Below are positions 59,801-64,000 of a stretch of 64,000 nt of DNA, piece by piece. Source of the DNA: Leucobacter zeae (GTDB taxonomy: Bacteria > Actinomycetota > Actinomycetes > Actinomycetales > Microbacteriaceae). The translations under genes and the position numbers were made by a program. Where the stretch lies: the NCBI RefSeq assembly GCF_016758175.1, contig NZ_QYAB01000004.1, positions 277,795 through 341,794 on the forward strand, in the 5' to 3' direction. Numbering within the stretch: position 1 is the stretch's first letter; every line of letters begins with the position of its first letter. The notes under the pieces are model-generated. The model was given only the letters and a program-made list of their open reading frames with translations, was not told where the DNA came from and ran no database searches.

Positions 59801-60985
59801 GGCGAGGTCGATGCCGACCTCCGACGACCCCGCTTCCGACGGCTTGTCCTCGGAACGCGTGACCGCACCGGTCGCGGGGTCGACCTGCGCGAGAATCGTG
59901 TGCGCGAGCCCGTCGCCCGACGTGTCGGCGGTGATCGCCCGCTGCATCCAGAGGGCCCCCTCCGCATCGAATGCGATTCCGTTCCACGGAGACCCCGGGG
60001 TGCTCTCGGGCGTCGAGAGCGCTGCGGCCGCGAGTACGTCGTCCGAGGCGGTCGACGGCACCGATTCGAGTCGCGCCAGCACGGAACTCGCCACCGCGCC
60101 ATCGCTGACGAGAAGCAGGAGATGTCCGTCGGAATCGAACTCGATGTCACCCTGAGCGATGTCGCCGCCGTTCGGGATCCGCACGTGGGAGACCCGGCCG
60201 ATCCACTGCCCGCTCGCGATGTCGAACGCGAAGAGATCCAGCGCGGCCTCCGAACCGTCGGCGGGGAGGGCACCGAAGTAATAGGTCTTGCCGTCGCGAC
60301 TGATGGCGCCCGCGATCGGCGCACCGATGGAGCCGTCGATCGCCGGGGACGTCACCGACTGCTCGACACCCCGTTGCCCGCCCGACAGTCGCTGCACCGT
60401 GTACGCGTTGCCCGTGCGCGAGACCGCATACGCCGACGCGCCGTCGGGCGCGATCGCGAGCCCATCGCTGCCGTCCCCGACTGCGCTGACCACCGCATCG
60501 GTTCCTGCGCCACCGAGCTGCACCGACCTCACCTGAGCTGAGGAGGACACCGAATAGATGCCCAGCGCGGCGTCGAACGATCCCGGGGCCCGTTCGTCCG
60601 CGTCCGGTTTCGCCGCCCCAGCATCGGGCGATGACGCGTCTTCGTCCGACGCCGGCTGCGCCTGGCCCGCATCATCGCGCTGCGGAGCGTCATCATCGCG
60701 CTCGTCGGCATCGGGCGCATCGGCATCCGAGGATGCCGGCTCGGGAATGCCCTCAGCCTCCGCAGCGGTCTCCTCCGGAGCCGGGGCGGTCTCCTCGACC
60801 GACGACGCCGCCTCGGCCCCCGCCGCGTCGGATCCAGGAGTGGCCCAGGCAGTGCCCGGAATCAGCAGCGCCGGGAGCAATGCGACGACGATGCCCGCTC
60901 GCGCAGCCGCACCGGGCACGCGCAAACGTCCGCGCGCCGCTGCGGCTTCGTTCGTGATTACCGGACGTGATGATCTTCCGAGCAC
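56864..60985 (-). CDS. Large pilus tip/adhesin protein with IPLTG anchor
   Basis: A 1373-residue surface protein. A signal peptide (VALLPALLIPGTAWA) is followed by an acidic linker (110-190), two propeller-like regions (200-400 and 730-950), and several repeated SpaA-like units with the pattern LQKDVxxR-xPxDQF-xI, each ending near a CNWxD or CxW strand. The last domain is TWQKVDAGSPANHLAG to HEAPEGYVLDRTPHEF, then IPLTGG, hydrophobic helix and RRR. GTG start with GGAGG upstream. First gene of the pilus operon and likely the tip or minor pilin. Confidence 0.88.
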   Translation of the reverse strand: MLGRSSRPVITNEAAAARGRLRVPGAAARAGIVVALLPALLIPGTAWATPGSDAAGAEAASSVEETAPAPEETAAEAEGIPEPASSDADAPDADERDDDAPQRDDAGQAQPASDEDASSPDAGAAKPDADERAPGSFDAALGIYSVSSSAQVRSVQLGGAGTDAVVSAVGDGSDGLAIAPDGASAYAVSRTGNAYTVQRLSGGQRGVEQSVTSPAIDGSIGAPIAGAISRDGKTYYFGALPADGSEAALDLFAFDIASGQWIGRVSHVRIPNGGDIAQGDIEFDSDGHLLLLVSDGAVASSVLARLESVPSTASDDVLAAAALSTPESTPGSPWNGIAFDAEGALWMQRAITADTSGDGLAHTILAQVDPATGAVTRSEDKPSEAGSSEVGIDLASFAAAPVAYSNPDSIVVSKNVVGRAKPSDQFTITSGPLGSFTEYTATTTGTKTGIQAETAGPRPYGPSGSGTISETGASGTNLADYTITYGCTWNASGKVWIPAGTPMKFDARTNRATADLRNFSEYGGLNCVITNTPKGTAEAPPKLILQKDVKGRIGPGDQFALEITGTGTTPLASAVTTGSLTGIQAESAGPVTVSPGLEYTISESAGNSGTDLKKYSTQVACNWSDGDEFRRGSLSAGSNGKTQLKLPPIPADRSGDTLTCTLVNSTSAVISGALDCSPNTVYGTIRNTTARTAGTQEFTADAQGKITATTPYAYSFTYYAGTTSAPPFNGLGINQDGTLAYTMRAATGSSQVEIHAWTPTGATTKTANGPAIKGQLVGGAIDPTTDVYYFGGYEVVRVGSTYQSILHVYGYTPGASGGSYWQALDVAIPEPVAAGAVINGDFTFDSAGNLYLVWSPNTANDNSVLARVEAQKVPASAPGGVITPVSKTNISSTLAGSSPYNGITFDGNGNLWVSWADGVQRLDPATGDALPQALKNSTVIDLASCGLPPTMKLQKDIVDRKAPSDQFTIGIFADGKSGTQQEVQSATTSGSELGVQGPKAGPMVARVGQQYTIREVGAGSPVAALSNYITAYECRWNDEDTVFDSGVLSGATERSAKLKPIPAGKGGQELTCTFTNKTVEAAQIIARKTIVDADGENPEPGAGWQITTTKVSGSTGTAVSAPAARTTGVDGFVPDPWALTIPKSSDSAVVKIEETPQDGYEFRSGECVITPYFGDPVTVQMTGPSITLGSGANIRTIGANDRVVCGFVNQATLVPTTVTWQKVDAGSPANHLAGSTWLLTGTDVPANTVVVDCVAQAADGCPEGPYLDTDPRAGYFSIGDLALGAFTLTEHEAPEGYVLDRTPHEFSLTRSAPDYGFEQAFVNRMTEVPAIPLTGGLSTDALLVASGVLAALAMAAAVWWQVRRRDSAATPSA

Positions 60986-61173
60986 AGTCTGACCGCTCCT
61001 CCCAATTGGTACAGCTGAGCAAGCCCCGGCCGGAACAGGCGGTGCTTGTCGGGGAACGCATCCCTGCGCTGAGACCCGGAGTTCGACCGTTCGATCGGAC
61101 TGCGCAGCCCAGGCTTGGGGAATCCCCAGCAAGACCAAAGCATGCGAGTGGATGCGGTCGAGCCATGAGGCGT

Positions 61174-61230
61174 CACTTTGAGACGGTTACGGCAAAACTT
61201 GGGACAGCCGGCGGACCGTCTGTCTCAAAG
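61174..61230. repeat. Possible insertion-sequence terminal repeat remnant
   Basis: CACTTTGAGACGGT (61174-61187) is mirrored imperfectly by ACCGTCTGTCTCAAAG (61215-61230), with AACTTGGGACA between. Read on the minus strand, TGTCCCAAG...CTCAAAGTG resembles the ends of actinobacterial IS481/IS3-type elements as I recall them. No transposase sequence is present. Confidence 0.35.
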
Positions 61231-61410
61231 CACGCCCACTCAGGTTCAATGCCGAGCTCGCCGTCCCGCGCTCCGGAGGGCGCGATTACGTTGTGGTTCG
61301 CAGATGTCCATTCGCGGCCGAACTCGGCTCCTGACATCGGCGACTGATCCCAGTCAGGATCCCGAACTGACACCCCCCTACAGCCGTCGATCCCGTGTTC
61401 AGGAACACCT

Positions 61411-61567
61411 GCTGCGGCGCACCCATCCCGCTCACCCCCACCCCCAGGGATGGGTGCGCTGCGCCCCCTCGCTCCCGCTGCGAAACCGCTCAGACCGACA
61501 GGGAACCGTTTTCACAGGTGCAGCGCACTCATCCGGGGGTGGGGAAGAAAGATGGATGAGTGCGCTG
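61411..61567. repeat. Pair of related hairpins in opposite orientation
   Basis: Hairpin one has arms GCGCACCCATCCC (61417-61429) and 61447-61459; hairpin two has CAGCGCACTCATCC (61521-61534) and 61554-61567, both perfect. The loop of one (CACCCCCACCCCC) is the complement-sense of the other (GGGGGTGGGG), so they are inverted copies of one element. Such paired palindromes resemble BIME/REP units. Confidence 0.65.
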
Positions 61568-61790
61568 CGGCAGCTGTCCCTGGGGCTGATGCCAGTGCGT
61601 GTCGGGGAGTCAGTAGGGGGATCCTGCCTCCCGCGCACCGCCACCAGAGCCTGATTCGGCTGATGATGAACACCTGCTACGACCAACGTAGGCGGGGTCG
61701 AATCGTTTGGTGGAACGCTGTCCCGCATTGGGTCGCCCCTCGCTCGAAGTGAGACGATTCGGACCGCCCCGGGTACCCGGGACGCACCGC

Positions 61791-62744
61791 TCAGGCGGCA
61801 TCTTCAGCCAGTGCACGATAGATGCTTGCCCGGGATTTGAAGCCCAGTGCCTTGCCGAGCCGCACGATGTCGGCATGCGGGTCAGTGCCCCGAGCCTCTC
61901 TGAGCGCCGAGACACGAACTCGACGTATCTCGCGAAGCACACTGGTGCCATGGCCTCGAAACGCTGCGCGCAGCGCTCGTGGAGAGACCTCCAGATACTG
62001 TGCGATCGATTCCGTCGATAGTGCTGGATCGCGGAAGTCGCTGCGGATGACATCCCGGGCACGCGCAAAGACCGGGACTCGCTCGGGAGCCGGGGACGAC
62101 AGGAGCATCAGAGTCGCGCGTACTGCGTTGACCACGACCTGATTGAGTCGGACCTCATCGAGATCCGCGGGAGGAAGCCGTGCGATTCCGAGGAAGAACT
62201 CGAACATCGGCAGGAGCTGTTGCCCGAACGCGGCAGCCGCCGCGCCGGACGGCGATCCGGCGAACTGGATATCGGCGACCAGCCGATGGGGGAATCTGAT
62301 GGCGAGGAACTCAGTGCGGGGCGACTGCACCGAGAAGGCCACCCCCTCTCCCCCGCGCGAGCCAGGGCCGATGACCGCAACCTCGCTGGTGCGAAAGAGG
62401 ACATCGTCGCCATGCAACGAGACTTCCCCGTGCCGCACGAGCACGAGCATTCCGGACAACGGCGCGACGTTGGCGCGGTGCCAGGTCACCCGACTCGGGG
62501 CAGCGGAAACGAACGCGAGAGAGCATTCGGGAAGCTGAGTGAGGAGCCAGCTGCTCGAGCTCCCCGCGGGCAGCTGCTCCAGGGTCACGTGGCGCTCCGT
62601 GAGGAGCGCCGAAGCCTCGAGCGCTTTCGCCCCGCCATCTCGTGAGTGCACGTGATCGCCGTCGACGCGGAAGTATCGCTGGTGCACTCCGCCTCTGGGG
62701 TTTCGGCCGGGGATGAATCTGAAGGGTACTTCGTGGTCGGTCAT
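61791..62744 (-). CDS. AraC-family regulator B
   Basis: A 317-residue regulator. N-terminal sensing domain (40-180) with LVLVRHGEVSLHGDD and FLAIRFPHRLV. C-terminal AraC DNA-binding domain (220-317): LSTESIAQYLEVSPRALRAAFR and ADIVRLGKALGFKSRASIYRALAEDAA. Start at ATG 62744, with AGGAC just upstream. It is paralogous to regulator A (49141-50145). Lies between pilus operon and the Ala-rich surface protein, both on the minus strand, so surface genes are natural targets. Confidence 0.82.
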   Translation of the reverse strand: MTDHEVPFRFIPGRNPRGGVHQRYFRVDGDHVHSRDGGAKALEASALLTERHVTLEQLPAGSSSSWLLTQLPECSLAFVSAAPSRVTWHRANVAPLSGMLVLVRHGEVSLHGDDVLFRTSEVAVIGPGSRGGEGVAFSVQSPRTEFLAIRFPHRLVADIQFAGSPSGAAAAAFGQQLLPMFEFFLGIARLPPADLDEVRLNQVVVNAVRATLMLLSSPAPERVPVFARARDVIRSDFRDPALSTESIAQYLEVSPRALRAAFRGHGTSVLREIRRVRVSALREARGTDPHADIVRLGKALGFKSRASIYRALAEDAA

Positions 62745-62965
62745 GTCCTGTGGCCACCTCGCTCCATTGCTCGGTTGTCGCCAACTGTGTGATCTCAGCC
62801 GCACTGGGGACCTTCGTGGGATGGCCGCCCGACGGCCGACGAGGATCACCGCCGCCGACCCCGGCTGGCGCATCCGACAGGGTCGACGCACTGACGCGTG
62901 CTGTTGGCGCGACATCGAGGTCGACGCCTCTCCCATTTCTGGGGAATGCTTCTGGTCCAAGCCGT

Positions 62966-63002
62966 AAGGCCTTGGGGAGGGAGTGTCCCTCCCCAAGGCC
63001 TT
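62966..63002 (-). terminator. Strong terminator of the Ala-rich surface protein gene
   Basis: A perfect 17-bp stem (62966-62982 with 62986-63002) and 3-base loop lies 26 bp beyond the stop at 63029 on the minus strand. It separates this gene from AraC regulator B. Together with the rest of 62745-63028 there is no gene here. Confidence 0.85.
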
Positions 63003-63028
63003 CGTGCCGGGTCAGTAGGTGTTTGCCC

Positions 63029-64000
63029 CTACTGGTCAGCCGTCTTCCGAAGCTTCGTGAAGCGAGCGGCGAAAGCGGCGGCTCCCGCAGCGATCAGAGC
63101 GAATGCTCCGGCCGCGAACAGCCAGGACGAGGTTCCGCCGGTGACAGCGAGACCGTTGCCGTTCGCCTTGCTGGTCGAAGGATCAGCACTGGAGGCGGGA
63201 TCCGAAGCCTTCGCCGAAGCGCTGGCCGCTGCCTTCGTCTGAGACGAGGCCGCCTGATCCGAGTTCGCGCTGTTGGCCTTGGACTTCGCATCGGCGCCGT
63301 CAGCTGCCGACTTCGCATCCGTCTGCGAACCGCCCTCGATCGATGCCTTGGCAGACGCCGTCGTGGTCGCAGCCGATTCCGCGGCCGACTTCGCATCCGC
63401 AGTCGCGGCCGCCTTGGCCTGGGCGTTCGCCCCGTCCTTCGCGTCCGCATCAGCAGCCGGCGATGCCGCAGCCTTCGCCGACGAATCCGCGGCCGTCGAC
63501 GCCTCAGCCGAAGCCTTCGGAGTCGCAGCCGACTCAGCGGCAGCCTTCGCCGTCGCGTCCGCCGCGGCCGAAGCCGCAGTCTCAGCATCGGGAGACGCTG
63601 CCGCCTGAGCCGCAGCCTTGGCGGCAGGATCACCGTCAGCGGTCGCCTTCGCGGACGCACCGGCCGAAGCCGACGCGTTCACGTTCACGTCAGCAGAGGC
63701 AGCATCGGCCTTGGTCTTCGCATCAGCGTCATCAGCCTTTGCCTTCGCGTCAGCCTCGACCGACGCCTCAGCCGAAGCCTTCGACGTTGCTGCAGCCTTC
63801 GACGCGGTCGACGCATCGGCCTCGGACCCGACCGACGCCTGAGCGTTGGCCTTGTCACTGTTGTCAGCGTTCGCAGCAGGCGATGCCGCGGCCTTCGCCG
63901 ACGAGTCCGCAGCCGTCGATGCCTCAGCCGAAGCCTTCGGAGTCGCAGCAGCCTCAGCCGCAGCCTTGGCCGTCGCGTCCGCCGCAGCCGAGGCCGCAGA
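63029..64000 (-). CDS. Ala-rich repetitive surface protein with LAVTG anchor, partial
   Basis: The frame stays open to the window edge, so the N-terminus is missing; 323 residues are visible. Most are Ala/Ser/Lys/Asp repeats with Lys and Asp spaced like a long helix (AKAAAESAATPKASAEAST occurs twice about 140 residues apart). The end is GNGLAVTGG, hydrophobic segment WLFAAGAFALIAAGAAAFAA and RFTKLRKTADQ. LAxTG is the signal of class E sortases rather than the LPxTG of class C. A long wall-spanning stalk is likely. The Met at 63688 is internal, not the start. Confidence 0.8.
   Translation of the reverse strand, partial: SAASAAADATAKAAAEAAATPKASAEASTAADSSAKAAASPAANADNSDKANAQASVGSEADASTASKAAATSKASAEASVEADAKAKADDADAKTKADAASADVNVNASASAGASAKATADGDPAAKAAAQAAASPDAETAASAAADATAKAAAESAATPKASAEASTAADSSAKAAASPAADADAKDGANAQAKAAATADAKSAAESAATTTASAKASIEGGSQTDAKSAADGADAKSKANSANSDQAASSQTKAAASASAKASDPASSADPSTSKANGNGLAVTGGTSSWLFAAGAFALIAAGAAAFAARFTKLRKTADQ
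63459..64000. repeat. 420-bp period repeat in the Ala-rich gene
   Basis: The sequence from about 63459 onwards (GGCGATGCCGC...) recurs 420 bp later at 63879 to the window edge with a few substitutions. 420 bp equals 140 codons. Shorter internal repeats of TCAGCCGAAGCCTTCG kind also occur. The array probably continues past the edge. Confidence 0.75.

Larger units (their letters stand above)
60986..61790. other. Gene-free 805-bp stretch left of AraC regulator B
   Basis: No reading frame here has a ribosome site or a recognisable product. The first part must hold the pilus operon promoter. Two mirrored hairpins (61411-61567) and a possible insertion-sequence end (61174-61230) lie inside. GC content looks a little lower than in the flanks. 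Confidence 0.55.

Noticed and set aside
56864..61138. Longer start (61138) for the tip adhesin
   Set aside because: The extra 51 residues precede the signal peptide and lack a ribosome site; GTG 60985 has GGAGG.
61173..61373. 66-codon minus-strand frame in the gene-free scar
   Set aside because: No family match I recognise and no ribosome site; it overlaps the possible IS end.
63273..63842. Ala/Ser-rich plus-strand frames opposite the LAVTG protein
   Set aside because: Mirror of the Ala-rich repeats (GCN/NGC symmetry) without signal peptide or start signal.

Overview
This is a GC-rich, gene-dense chromosomal window. Codon use, class C sortase pili, an acr3/arsRC operon, an Asp23-family envelope-stress module, a heterodimeric (CrtYc/CrtYd-type) lycopene cyclase and multiple Lrp/NarL-type regulators all point to an actinobacterium of the Microbacteriaceae, with Leucobacter-like gene content as my best guess. 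No rRNA, tRNA, CRISPR array or intact transposon was seen. Most genes sit in tight operons with 4-bp ATGA/GTGA overlaps.

Layout. 1-3.6 kb: tail of an aldo/keto reductase, then a minus-strand unit (Lrp regulator, Pat/HisC-like aminotransferase, amino-acid permease). 3.6-7.7 kb: MMPL exporter with a NarL-type two-component system. 8.1-13.9 kb: cinA and a cell-wall group: murG with a coupled MmpS-like lipoprotein, divergent alanine racemase and D-Ala-D-X ligase, a membrane protein and a VanZ homologue. 13.9-16.4 kb: arsenic operon acr3 - arsR::arsC fusion - arsC. 16.9-20.9 kb: eight-gene Asp23/AmaP-like envelope module containing its own ECF sigma factor. 20.9-31.7 kb: aryl-carotenoid locus: a MarR/CrtR-type regulator with an SDR-DUF2867 partner, divergent idi-crtE-crtB-crtI-crtYc-crtYd-crtU, then a converging operon of a hypothetical protein, a BLUF blue-light sensor and a cytochrome P450. 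The predicted product is isorenieratene, possibly hydroxylated by the P450.

32-38.5 kb: a 1568-residue wall-anchored DUF11 adhesin with recently duplicated repeats, preceded by a sigma factor fused to its own zinc-finger anti-sigma, membrane and surface domains. 38.6-41.7 kb: an unusual double-module sensor kinase divergent from its response regulator. 41.7-42.8 kb: a GH114 lipoprotein and a small protein. 42.9-49.1 kb: a Zur/Fur-box-controlled zinc uptake locus of AztABCD type carrying two AztD-like chaperones, followed by a YibE/F membrane protein. 49.1-54.3 kb: an AraC-type regulator and a kynurenine catabolic operon (kynB-kynU-permease) with a divergent Lrp regulator.

54.2-61 kb: a sortase-assembled pilus operon (tip/adhesin, LPLTG backbone pilin, class C sortase). 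61-61.8 kb: a gene-free stretch with inverted hairpin elements and a possible insertion-sequence end. 61.8-64 kb: a second AraC paralogue and the C-terminal part of an Ala-rich repetitive LAVTG surface protein running off the window. The second half of the window is therefore largely a cell-surface region, and the first half carries metabolite and stress accessory operons.
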